A DNA stretch of 18,781 nucleotides from positions 1 through 18,781 of the forward strand of contig JAAVYX010000208.1 of assembly GCA_022791355.1 (NCBI GenBank), read 5' to 3'. Shown piece by piece: positions 8,606-16,022 of this stretch. Below the pieces are notes generated by a model that was not told where the DNA came from, ran no database searches, and worked only from the letters and a program-made list of their open reading frames with translations. The translations under genes and the position numbers were made by a program. The DNA comes from Clostridiales bacterium. Its GTDB lineage: Bacteria > Bacillota > Clostridia > Oscillospirales > Acutalibacteraceae. Numbering within the stretch: the first letter of the stretch is position 1; every line of letters begins with the position of its first letter.

Positions 8606-8930
8606 CCGTCCGGCTATAGGAAAACGGTGAGACCGACGTGCTTTTCCACGACTGCTTTGCATATCAAATCAACCAGAGCGGTTCCCGGAAATCATGAGAA
8701 AAAAGGAAGCGAGGGCAGGCAAGGCGGAAGACGCAGACGGGCTGTCGCCCGTCAAGGATGACAACCCGGTCCTGTGATGTCTGGACCGTTGTTCCTTTCT
8801 CCGTATTTTTTGGGCCGCTCTAAGGGACAAACAGCAAAAAGTACAAGGTCCGGTGGCCCAGAGGAAGGACGGCTGTCTGCTGAAGAAGGAGCGGCCACAA
8901 AAAGAGTATAAGTGAAACAGCCGCTTATGC
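8606..8930 (+). other. Gap with two tiny overlapping open frames
   Basis: No firm gene is seen. A 27-residue frame (8694-8777) and a 44-residue frame (8777-8911) share a TGATG stop-start overlap, but the first has only a poor ribosome site. I could not match either to a known protein. Confidence 0.25.
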
Positions 8931-9205
8931 GTCGCTGCGCGCCCCGTTGGGGAATCCCCGGCGAGGGTATGCCAAAATCTTATTCCGAAAGATTTTGGTT
9001 ACCTGCGCCTTGCGTGTTTATACACGAAGCGTAAATGCTTGTGGGGTCTTCTATCGCTCCTCACTGACGTTCCCGGTTTGGCCTCTGGCCAAACCTCTAG
9101 CATAGTCCCTTGCGGGAAGCAATCAGAGGCGCGTTAGTGCCGGGACCTCCAGGTAGAGGCGCTTTGCGCCGGGACGCTAGAGAGGCGCTTTGCGCCCTGG
9201 TCGCC
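8931..9205. repeat. Hairpin-dense region with tandem GC repeats
   Basis: Several short dyads follow one another: a 10-bp stem CCAAAATCTT (8972-8981 with 8989-8998), CGTGT/ACACG around 9016-9029, and GTTTGGCC with loop TCT (9076-9094). Then come three tandem units starting AGAGGCGC at 9125, 9155 and 9181, each containing a GGCGCnTT(A/T)GnGCC mini-hairpin. There is no coding potential. It looks like REP-type or decayed mobile DNA. Confidence 0.5.
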
Positions 9206-9249
9206 AGAACAGCCTTCGGCCGTTCGCTTAAGGCCGCAGAGAAATCTAA

Positions 9250-9330
9250 GGATTTCGCGTCCTGCGGGCCGCGACGGGGCCTTGCCCCTCGGCCCCGCCG
9301 CCTTTTTAAAAAGGCGGGCGAAAACTTTTA
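9250..9330 (+). repeat. Interspersed intergenic repeat, copy 2
   Basis: It begins GGATTTCGCGTCCTGCGGGC and ends AAAAGGCGGGCGAAAACTTT. It is the counterpart of 451-533 in the opposite orientation. Its 3' end (CCGCCTTTTTAAAAAGGCGG then a T-rich run) can fold as a terminator-like hairpin. As in copy 1, it sits between convergent genes. Confidence 0.75.
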
Positions 9331-9356
9331 TTCTTTTACGGTTTTTTGACAAGCGA

Positions 9357-9386
9357 AAAGCAGACGCGGTTGGCCGCGCCTGCTTT
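9357..9386. terminator. Terminator of leuA
   Basis: On the leuA strand AAAGCAGGCGCGG pairs with CCGCGTCTGCTTT around CCAA, followed by a modest T-rich stretch. It lies 29 bases past the leuA stop codon and can also act on the plus strand. Confidence 0.75.
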
Positions 9387-9414
9387 GTACCTTCTGGTTG
9401 GTTTGCCGGTAGGT

Positions 9415-11100
9415 TTACGACTCCATTTCCGCCCGGTTGATGGCGCAGAGCACTCCCTTGACCGAGGCTACGTTGATACTGTGGTCCCGTCCCACGCCAA
9501 AGATGCTTTTGCCGTCCGGCTTTTTGAGCTGGATATAGGCGATGGCTTGGGAATCGGCGCCGGCCGATACGGCGTGCTCATGATAGTTTACAAACTGATA
9601 CCCGTCGATCCCGGCCTTGTGCAGGGCGCTGAAAAAGGCGTCGATAGGCCCGTTGCCCTTGCCGGACACCTGCCGTTCCTCTCCGTCGGCCCGAATGACG
9701 CCGGTAAATCGGATACTCCCGTCGGCCGAGGAAGCGCCTGAGAAGGCGTACTCGCCCAGGGCGTACTTCTGGGGGATATGGACGTAGCCATCCTCAAAGA
9801 CCTGTAAGAGCTCCTCGTTGGAAAGCTCCCGGCCCAGCCGGTCGCACTTGGCCTTGACCATGGCGCCGAACTCGGGATGCATTTCCTTGGGCAGGGTAAG
9901 GCCGAAGGCGTGCTGCATGACAAAGGCCGCCCCGCCCTTGCCCGACTGGGAGTTGATCCGGATAATGGGCTCGTACTGCCGTCCCACGTCGGCCGGGTCG
10001 ATGGGCAGGTAGGGAATCTCCCACTTACCGGTCCCAGAGGTCTGCATATAGGCGGTACCCTTATTGATAGCGTCCTGATGAGAGCCGGAGAAGGCGGTGA
10101 ATACCAGCTCGCCGGCATACGGGTGCCGCTCGTGCACATGCATACGGGTGCACCGTTCGTACATCTCCCGCAGGGCTGGGATATCGGACAAATCCAGCTC
10201 GGGGTCCACACCCTGGGTATACATATTCAGCCCGGTGGCGACGATATCCAGATTGCCGGTGCGCTCACCGTTGCCGAAGAGGGTGCCCTCCACCCGCTCG
10301 GCTCCGGCCAACAGGGCCAGCTCGGTGGCGGCCACGCCGGTACCCCGGTCGTTGTGAGGGTGGACGCTGATGATCGCCCGCTCCCGCCCGGGCAGATGGC
10401 GGATGAAATACTCCACCTGGTCGGCAAAGGTGTTGGGGGTGCACATCTCCACCGTGTTGGGCAGATTGAGAATGACCTTGTTCTCGGCCGTGGCGCCCAA
10501 GGCGTCCAGCACGGCGGCGCAGATATCCACCGCGTTGTCCATCTCGGTACCCGAGAAGCTCTCGGGGGAATATTCGTAACGAATGTTGCAGTCTCCCTCG
10601 TACTGGTCGGTCAGTTCCCGGATGAGCTTGGCGCCCTCCACGGCGATTTGGATGACACCGGCCATGTCCTTTTTAAAGACCACCTTGCGCTGGAGGGTGG
10701 AGGTGGAGTTGTAGAAATGCACGATGACGTTTTTGGCCCCCCGGATGGCCTGGAAGGTCTTTTGAATCAAATGGGGCCGGGCCTGCACCAGCACCTGGAT
10801 GGTCACGTCGTCCGGGATATGGCCGCCCTCGATGAGCTCCCGGCAGATTTCATACTCGGTTTCGGACGCCGAGGGAAAGCCCACCTCGATTTCCTTAAAG
10901 CCCATGTCGCACAGGGTGTGGAAAAAGGCCAGTTTCTCCTCCATGTTCATAGGGTCTACCAAGGCCTGGTTGCCGTCCCGCAGATCGACGCTGCACCAAA
11001 CGGGGGCCTTGTCGATAACCCTTGCGGGCCACTGGCGGTCGGGCAGCTCAATCTGCTGGAAGGGAATGTACTTGGACGCGCCTTGCTTCATTTTACTCAT
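9415..11100 (-). CDS. leuA: 2-isopropylmalate synthase
   Basis: This 561-residue enzyme condenses acetyl-CoA with 2-oxoisovalerate to 2-isopropylmalate, the first committed step of leucine synthesis. The start is ATG at 11100 with AAGGAGG 8 bases upstream. The TIM-barrel catalytic domain has DLRDGNQAL (39-47; D42 binds the metal), HPHND (247-251) and GNGERTGN (276-283), all typical of the HMGL-like family. The C-terminal LeuA regulatory domain (about 440-555, with GKGNGPIDAFFSAL) is where leucine binds for feedback inhibition. Length and sequence fit the longer LeuA class (about 560 residues, TIGR00970-like) rather than the ~510-residue form common in Bacillus. Transcription is controlled by the T-box leader upstream. 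No leuB/C/D genes follow, so the rest of the pathway is elsewhere. Confidence 0.96.
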   Translation of the reverse strand: MSKMKQGASKYIPFQQIELPDRQWPARVIDKAPVWCSVDLRDGNQALVDPMNMEEKLAFFHTLCDMGFKEIEVGFPSASETEYEICRELIEGGHIPDDVTIQVLVQARPHLIQKTFQAIRGAKNVIVHFYNSTSTLQRKVVFKKDMAGVIQIAVEGAKLIRELTDQYEGDCNIRYEYSPESFSGTEMDNAVDICAAVLDALGATAENKVILNLPNTVEMCTPNTFADQVEYFIRHLPGRERAIISVHPHNDRGTGVAATELALLAGAERVEGTLFGNGERTGNLDIVATGLNMYTQGVDPELDLSDIPALREMYERCTRMHVHERHPYAGELVFTAFSGSHQDAINKGTAYMQTSGTGKWEIPYLPIDPADVGRQYEPIIRINSQSGKGGAAFVMQHAFGLTLPKEMHPEFGAMVKAKCDRLGRELSNEELLQVFEDGYVHIPQKYALGEYAFSGASSADGSIRFTGVIRADGEERQVSGKGNGPIDAFFSALHKAGIDGYQFVNYHEHAVSAGADSQAIAYIQLKKPDGKSIFGVGRDHSINVASVKGVLCAINRAEMES

Positions 11101-11159
11101 GGGATTTTCCTCCTTCTGACCTGCTCAAAATGGTTTGATAGAAATTGCCCGTGAGCGGA

Positions 11160-11447
11160 GGAAAACAAAAAGCCCCGCCCCCGGTAAAAGGGGCGAGGAC
11201 AAATATCCACGCGGTACCACCCTTGTTCAGCCGTCTGAAAAACAGCCCTCGTCAGCCTCTATCAAGGCCCGGCCTCTAACGCGGCCAACCGTCCCGCCCT
11301 AAAAGGCCATGTCCTCTCAGGCGGACGACTCGGGGATGAGCTATACATACGTATCCTCTTGCCGGCTCGCACCATCCGCCGGCTCTCTGAAGAGAAAGAC
11401 GCGCATCTTTTTCCCGTCGCAGTCTTTACAAAAGCAGGTATAAATTT
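11160..11447 (-). promoter_or_regulatory. T-box leader (tRNA-Leu sensing) of leuA
   Basis: The minus strand carries the T-box sequence AGGGTGGTACCGCG at 11210-11223, whose UGGN bulge pairs with the CCA end of uncharged tRNA. Downstream is the terminator CCTCGCCCC/GGGGCGGGG (11173-11198) followed by a T run. Upstream, Stem I is recognisable from the AGAGAGCCGG ... GGTGCGAGCCGG distal part and the GAGGATACG ... AGCTCATCC side. A CTC leucine codon at 11338-11340 (GAG on the plus strand) is in position to be the specifier. When leucyl-tRNA is uncharged the antiterminator forms and leuA is expressed. The T-box call is firm; the specifier register is my reading. Confidence 0.9.
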
Positions 11448-11453
11448 TTTATT

Positions 11454-11482
11454 ATTATATGCTGGCGTTTGGGGTTTGTCAA
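11454..11482 (-). promoter_or_regulatory. Consensus sigma-A promoter of leuA, with UP-like element
   Basis: TTGACA and TATAAT, both perfect, are separated by exactly 17 bases, with the start near 11447. Just upstream lies an AT-rich dyad GGAAAAAATATTTTTCC (11486-11502), which resembles an UP element. Such a strong promoter fits a gene controlled by attenuation. Confidence 0.88.
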
Positions 11483-11551
11483 GCGGGAAAAATATTTTTT
11501 CCGGGGCCTTTCCTGCGTTACCGGCACGACAAAAAGACGGCGGCCGAGGTC

Positions 11552-12124
11552 TTACGCCTTCCGTGGGGCCAGACCGCTCTCGACCGCCCCCATCATCGTT
11601 TCATACGCCGCTTTGGTCAATCGCCCCTTGCCGTCCGTATAGACGGTACGGTACGCCATACCTGTGGGGTCCTCCAGAATCTCCCACAGATTCGCTTCGG
11701 TAGGATACAGATATGCCGTAAATTCCTCATTGTCTATGACGCCGCCATATACCGGCTCGGCCTTACTCGTGGGCCAATAATAGTTTCTGCCATTCGTCAG
11801 GCCGGAAAGAACGTCAAGGGTTGGGCCGGTATAGCGCAGAACCGACCATTCTTCTTTTTGGTTCATTTGCCGGATCCTATCGCGCAGCCGGATAAGCTTT
11901 TCCGCGATATCGGGCGCAGCTTCATGCGCGGCAATTTGCTCGTCCAGCGCACGAAAGTAATCCTCATAGCTGTCAAAGCCATAGGGAAATATGGCCTCCG
12001 GTGAACCAATAAGCCGCTCGGCTTCATAGAGCGGCCCGGCAGGATAGGCAAAGACCTCGCCGCCCTTCTCCCGACAGTAGGGCAGGAGATTATATTTTTT
12101 GTGTTCCTTGGGTATGTATGGCAT
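11552..12124 (-). CDS. Conserved hypothetical protein
   Basis: This 190-residue protein starts at the ATG at 12124, preceded by GAGGGGG about 7 bases upstream; in-frame ATGs further up (12142, 12187) lack as good a site. The sequence begins MPYIPKEHKKYNLLPYCREK and contains YPYGFDSYEDY-like and NYYWPTSKAEPVYGGVIDNE segments, rich in aromatic residues, with EDPTGMAYRTVY near the end. No signal peptide, membrane segment or catalytic motif is evident. From memory, similar uncharacterised proteins are found in gut Clostridia, but I cannot name a domain. It is separated from the upstream dockerin gene by 289 bases with a hairpin, so it is probably its own unit. Confidence 0.7.
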   Translation of the reverse strand: MPYIPKEHKKYNLLPYCREKGGEVFAYPAGPLYEAERLIGSPEAIFPYGFDSYEDYFRALDEQIAAHEAAPDIAEKLIRLRDRIRQMNQKEEWSVLRYTGPTLDVLSGLTNGRNYYWPTSKAEPVYGGVIDNEEFTAYLYPTEANLWEILEDPTGMAYRTVYTDGKGRLTKAAYETMMGAVESGLAPRKA

Positions 12125-12285
12125 AAAGCCGCCCCCTCGCATAAGCCTTTTCTCTGCGTCCCCCTCGCTTGGCGGTTGCCGGCTCATACCTTATCCGTCC
12201 GCTTTCCCTTCGGCCAACTCGAAAGAAAACTGTATCTCGGATTCTATACAGGCAGAAATACGAACAGGCGCAAAACAAGCGGCCG

Positions 12286-12322
12286 CCTCTTGCGGGACAG
12301 AAAAGACCCGTCCCGCAAGGGG
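12286..12322. terminator. GC-rich hairpin after the dockerin gene
   Basis: CTTGCGGGAC (12289-12298) pairs with GTCCCGCAAG (12310-12319), and the stem extends about 3 bp with one wobble. It lies about 95 bases past the end of the phosphoesterase gene. There is no T tract, so its role as a terminator is uncertain. The rest of 12125-12413 holds no gene that I support. Confidence 0.4.
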
Positions 12323-12413
12323 CGATTGCCGGCAGGCTAGGGGACGGCCGCGCCGGGCGGGTGCAGACGGGCCCTGTGCGGTCATCCTCTCGCGCCTGCA
12401 TCCGGTCCCGCGT

Positions 12414-14696
12414 TTAAGCCTTTCTGGCCAGGAGCTTACAGATTTCCATCACGTCGGTAATGGTTATCTGCTTATCGCCGTCCAAATCTCCCCGCAGCAG
12501 CTCGTCTTCGGTAGGCTTCGTACCCGCCGACTGCCGGGCCAATACCTTGCAGGCCTCCATCACATCCTGGATGGTCACCTCTCCGCTCTTATCCATGTCC
12601 CCTTTGACGACGGCTGGAGGATTTTCCTGCTCCTCCGCCGCCTTCATAAGGGCGCTGAGCTTTTGCTCCTCCGCCTGGTACTCGGCCTGGCGGCCGGCGG
12701 GCAGGGAGCGGATATTCTCCAGCAGGGCCGCAATCTGTCCCTTTTTGGCGGCCAGATCCTGGTCGGTCTCGGACAGCTGGGCGGTCAGGCCCTTTATGTT
12801 TTGACTGATATCCACAATGAATTGGGCGTTTGGCACCCACTTGCCGCTTACAAAATCCCGGCCCCTGACCAGCAGCTTGTCGGCGTAGACCTCTATGTAA
12901 AGGCCTTGACTCCCCACCTTGCTTTCATCCGTATCGGTGGAAAGATACGCTACCGACGCGTCCTGGAACATATTCGCGTCAAACCCGTTTCCGGCATACA
13001 TTGCACTTTGGATGTCGAATTCATAGTGGGAGTGTCCGCAGATAAAAACAACCTGGGGATACTGTTTGAACAGTTCCCGTATCTCGGCGTCTCTATTCAC
13101 GCCGTCCCAGTTCTGTCCGGAGTAGGTGCCTGCGACGGTGTTATACAGCCCCTGGTGCAGAAAAACAAATATAGGCTGCATGCCGTCGGCCGCCTTTTCC
13201 AGCTCGGCCTTTAAAAACGCCATCTGATCATCGTAAAGGTGGGCGGCGTAGTGGTCCTCGCTGTGCTCTACATCCTGAGAGCCCAGCATAATAAAGGTAG
13301 CGTCCCCTATCTTCTTGGAATAATAGTTATGCGGCGTGTTGGTGTTTTTCAAAAAACGGTTGATAAGGATATCATAGTCGTCCCACCGCAGATCGTGGTT
13401 GCCTGGCGTACAGTAAATTTCAGGCAGGCCTTCAAAGCTGTTCACAATCTCATTATATTGTTGGTACTGTCCCTCTTCCCCATTATCCGACACATCTCCG
13501 ACATTGATTATGGCAATACTGTCCGGATCATTCTTTTGTATATCCTCCAGCGCCATGCGAAGATGCCGGTTATGGATATGGTTGGGATCGGCCAGGATAT
13601 GGGTATCCGAAAAGACTTGGAAAGAATACAGCGGCTGCTCCTCCACCATTGCACTGCCCGCGGGAAGCTCTGTATATACCGCTTCAGGCGACTGACTGTA
13701 GCCGTCATATACCGCATAAGCATACAGACGGGTCGCTCCATAGGGTATCATGGTGTTGGCCGTCAAAGCAAATTCTGTATGGCCCGTCTCCGCCGCCGGC
13801 GCCGGGATCGCTCCATAATCCGGCAGCGGGCCGGATTCGTCTCCCCAATACAGCCGGAAACCGGTCAGACCCTCCACGCCTCGGGGCGGCCCGATGGAAA
13901 CCGAGCCGTCGGCATAGCCTTGGCGGGCGGCGGTGCGGTCGTAAGACAAGGTCAGGGGAGCCGGACAATCCGCCGAATCCCGCGCATTCAGCGTAAACGT
14001 GCAGGAAGCTGCAACGGCATAACCGCCGGAATCATCCGCAAAAAGATAAGCGTAATATTCTCCAGGCAAAAGCGCATCCATTGACGAGGGACCATGCGCA
14101 TTGGTTTTCATATCGGTCGTGCCGTTTGGCTGGCCGACATCCCTCGTATACTGGTACACCAGAGACGGATTACCCGATCCGGGGGTATTATTATCGGCGG
14201 AATACACGCCGATCCAGGCGTCGGGATGGACCACGCCGCTATAGGTAAATACAGGACGTTCACCTAGGGGGTAGGCGCTTTTATCGGTTGTAATGGCCGC
14301 GCTGCTTTTTATGATAAAAGAATCTTTGTCCAGAATCTCATAGCCGTCGTCCTTCAACAGATAAATATCATATTCCCCAGGAGGCAGCGTCTTTACGTCG
14401 CCCCTGTCCGTATCTTTAAAATCCATCGTTCCATCCGGCTGACCCGTCTTATAGGTGTATTCATACACCGTCGAATTAATTTGGCCGAGCACATCCCCTT
14501 TATTGTAAATGGCAATCCAATCCAGGCCGCCGGTCCCCGTATACTGGACGGAGATGTCGTCACCCTGTACATATTCCCTGCGCTCCAGCGTCATGGTAGG
14601 CGTCTGCGCCGCAGACGGAATCGACGCCATGCCGCCCAACAGCCCCAATGTCAGCGCCCCCGCTATCCAGTGGGAAAGTCTACGCGAAAATTTCAT
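12414..14696 (-). CDS. Secreted calcineurin-like phosphoesterase with dockerin domain
   Basis: This protein has 760 residues if it starts at the ATG at 14696, which has AAGGAG 8 bases upstream; the ATG at 14702 is only 2 bases from that site. Residues 1-30 are a signal peptide (MKFSRRLSHWIAGALTLGLL then an AxA-type end). Two beta-sandwich-like repeats follow (about 36-125 and 135-235, each with a 'W-I-A/G-I/V-Y' core and LPPGEYD/LLPGEYY), then an Fn3-like stretch (245-345). The metallophosphoesterase domain (about 355-610) has all the family motifs: SDTH (D364, H366), GDVSD (D401), GNHD (N433, H434), H514 in FLHQG and GHSH (H555, H557). A helical linker (636-690) leads to a type I dockerin with two calcium loops, GDMDKSGEVTIQDV and GDLDGDKQITITDV. 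It probably acts outside the cell on a phosphorylated polymer or nucleotide. No cohesin partner is in the window. Confidence 0.9.
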   Translation of the reverse strand: MKFSRRLSHWIAGALTLGLLGGMASIPSAAQTPTMTLERREYVQGDDISVQYTGTGGLDWIAIYNKGDVLGQINSTVYEYTYKTGQPDGTMDFKDTDRGDVKTLPPGEYDIYLLKDDGYEILDKDSFIIKSSAAITTDKSAYPLGERPVFTYSGVVHPDAWIGVYSADNNTPGSGNPSLVYQYTRDVGQPNGTTDMKTNAHGPSSMDALLPGEYYAYLFADDSGGYAVAASCTFTLNARDSADCPAPLTLSYDRTAARQGYADGSVSIGPPRGVEGLTGFRLYWGDESGPLPDYGAIPAPAAETGHTEFALTANTMIPYGATRLYAYAVYDGYSQSPEAVYTELPAGSAMVEEQPLYSFQVFSDTHILADPNHIHNRHLRMALEDIQKNDPDSIAIINVGDVSDNGEEGQYQQYNEIVNSFEGLPEIYCTPGNHDLRWDDYDILINRFLKNTNTPHNYYSKKIGDATFIMLGSQDVEHSEDHYAAHLYDDQMAFLKAELEKAADGMQPIFVFLHQGLYNTVAGTYSGQNWDGVNRDAEIRELFKQYPQVVFICGHSHYEFDIQSAMYAGNGFDANMFQDASVAYLSTDTDESKVGSQGLYIEVYADKLLVRGRDFVSGKWVPNAQFIVDISQNIKGLTAQLSETDQDLAAKKGQIAALLENIRSLPAGRQAEYQAEEQKLSALMKAAEEQENPPAVVKGDMDKSGEVTIQDVMEACKVLARQSAGTKPTEDELLRGDLDGDKQITITDVMEICKLLARKA

Positions 14697-14749
14697 ATCC
14701 ATCTCTCCTTCTTTTATATTAACTTCTGATGATCCGAGATTCTAAAGTC

Positions 14750-14830
14750 AGTATAGCATAAGAGATTTGGATTTTAAAGGATATATGTTGATTTGTTTTT
14801 ATTTTTGTGGATTTATTTATAAATAAGTGA
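14750..14830 (-). promoter_or_regulatory. Upstream region of the dockerin gene
   Basis: A minus-strand -10 TATACT (14750-14755) with a poor -35 (TTTAAA, 17-base spacing) precedes the gene. Further upstream, 14813-14826 is the perfect AT palindrome TTATTTATAAATAA, which could be an operator (for example for the adjacent DeoR-family protein) or part of the end of the deoR-type transcript. Confidence 0.35.
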
Positions 14831-14832
14831 CG

Positions 14833-15603
14833 TTATTTGTGGTAAATAGCAATGCCTTGCTTTTGATATTTTTTTTCGATCTCCTTTGAGAGTTTGGAAT
14901 CGGTTACAATTCCCTCCACCTCGCTGAGGGAACCGATACGAATCATAGCATTCCGTTCAAATTTGCTGCTGTCAACCAGAACGTAATTAACGGCCGAATT
15001 CTTCATAATCTTCTTTTTTATAATAATCTCCTCCATGCCAAGATCGGTCAGACCGCCTGTAAGGGACACCCCGCTCATGCTGATAAAGCCCACGTCGGCG
15101 TGAAGGGAATCCATATTTTCCTCGGCCATAGGGCCTACGATAGATTGCTCGCCTTGGCGCACGATGCCGCCGGGAATCAGAAGGGTAAAGCCCTGTTTTG
15201 CGGATAATTCATTGACGATAGGCAGATAATTGGTGATGACCGTCAAAGTATGGAATCGCTTTTTCAGCGCGATGGCGGCGGCATGATTGGTGGTGCTAGC
15301 GTCCATCATGACGATCTGCCCCTCCCGAACCATACGGCAGGCCGTCTCACCCAGCTCCAGCTTTTCCTCCCAGTATTTGACCTCTCGTTCCTCTCGCCGG
15401 GGAAGCTCCTCGGGCAGGATTGTACGGACTGCCCCGCCGTGGATCCGCCGTAGCAATTTCTGCGCTTCCATATATTTTAGATCCCGGCGAACAGTCTCAA
15501 TGGAAACGCCGAACCGGGCGGCCAGCTCATGCACCCGCACCGTCCCCTGCTGGCCCAGTTGCTCCAGTATGGCGCTGTATCGTTCTTCAGTTAAATAAGC
15601 CAT
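14833..15603 (-). CDS. DeoR-family transcriptional repressor
   Basis: This 256-residue protein starts at the ATG at 15603, with GAGGAG 6 bases upstream; the frame is open to 15798 but the extra residues are translated repeat DNA. The N-terminal helix-turn-helix (residues 1-60) has the family signature VHELAARFGVSIETVRRDL followed by LLRRIHGGAV. The C-terminal sensor domain (about 75-240, DeoRC) shows MMDASTTNHAAA, TVITNYLPIVNEL, PGG, GLTDLGMEE and YVLVDSSKF; the family binds a sugar phosphate there and releases DNA. The neighbouring gene on the same strand, 137 bases downstream, encodes the dockerin phosphoesterase, a plausible but unproved target. It has its own promoter at 15876-15904. Confidence 0.92.
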   Translation of the reverse strand: MAYLTEERYSAILEQLGQQGTVRVHELAARFGVSIETVRRDLKYMEAQKLLRRIHGGAVRTILPEELPRREEREVKYWEEKLELGETACRMVREGQIVMMDASTTNHAAAIALKKRFHTLTVITNYLPIVNELSAKQGFTLLIPGGIVRQGEQSIVGPMAEENMDSLHADVGFISMSGVSLTGGLTDLGMEEIIIKKKIMKNSAVNYVLVDSSKFERNAMIRIGSLSEVEGIVTDSKLSKEIEKKYQKQGIAIYHK

Positions 15604-15729
15604 ATTCTTCTCCTCGTAAATCGCAAAGTATTCCACAATAATCCACACGCCGATTTTGGAATCGCGTTTCGGCTGCGTTTTCATGCTGTCATTACGCATA
15701 AAGCTACGCCTAAGCTGAAACGATTTATC

Positions 15730-15827
15730 ATGCTGCCATGCGCTGCGCGCGTGGCAGCATTTGGCATTCGCCCGGCCATCTAACCGCTTTGCGGACATTA
15801 TACCATAGGCTTACGCCTATGGTATAA
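15730..15827. repeat. Two large hairpins in the DeoR-gene leader
   Basis: The first, at 15730-15760, has a 14-bp stem (ATGCTGCCATGCGC with one G-T pair) and a 3-base loop. The second, at 15798-15827, has a perfect 13-bp stem TTATACCATAGGC around TTAC. Both lie between the promoter and the start codon of the DeoR-type gene, so they would be part of its RNA leader. Confidence 0.6.
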
Positions 15828-15875
15828 TTGGCATCCGCTGGGCCATCCGTCGGGTATAACGTCCGCTTTGCGGAC

Positions 15876-15904
15876 ATTATACCATGAAGGTTCTCGCTGG
15901 TCAA
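15876..15904 (-). promoter_or_regulatory. Sigma-A promoter of the DeoR-type gene with operator-like palindrome
   Basis: TTGACC and TATAAT are 17 bases apart, with the start near 15869. The start lies within the palindrome GTCCGCTTTGCGGAC (15861-15875). The 23-base segment 15863-15885, covering this palindrome and the -10, recurs at 15784-15806, so a second TATAAT copy sits downstream. A repressor bound at the palindrome would block initiation. Confidence 0.65.
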
Positions 15905-15947
15905 CGAATCACAACCCGCATGTCGTCATGAACCCGTAAATAGGCGC

Positions 15948-15986
15948 AAAAATCCCCGACGCGGTTGTCTGTTGACGCGCCGGGGA
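15948..15986 (-). terminator. Terminator of spoVT
   Basis: On the minus strand TCCCCGGCGCG pairs with CGCGTCGGGGA (one mismatch) and is followed by TTTTT. It lies 37 bases past the spoVT stop codon. Confidence 0.75.
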
Positions 15987-16022
15987 CTTCGCGTGTGTTT
16001 TCACTTTTTCCGCGACGGAAGG

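Noticed and set aside
8931..9205. CRISPR array in the repeat-rich gap
   Set aside because: The repeats are adjacent hairpin units of unequal length without unique 30-40 base spacers, and no cas gene is near.
9110..9349. 79-codon plus frame ending in KKAGENFYSFTVF
   Set aside because: It is a translation of the interspersed repeat, copy 2; the same kind of reading appears in copy 1.
9877..11154. Plus-strand open frame of 425 codons opposite leuA
   Set aside because: It is the complement of a highly conserved LeuA frame in GC-rich DNA; the composition is repetitive (G, H, V, L) and there is no ribosome site.
12090..12401. 103-codon minus frame between the dockerin gene and the hypothetical gene
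   Set aside because: It overlaps the real start and ribosome site of the gene at 12124, crosses a hairpin, and is rich in R, C and P as in random GC-rich frames.
12099..13214. Plus-strand open frame of 371 codons opposite the dockerin phosphoesterase
   Set aside because: It is antisense to the clearly conserved metallophosphoesterase and dockerin motifs and has no recognisable domain.
15604..15798. 65-residue N-terminal extension of the DeoR-type protein
   Set aside because: The family begins at MAYLTEERYSAIL with its own ribosome site; the extension translates hairpin DNA in the leader.
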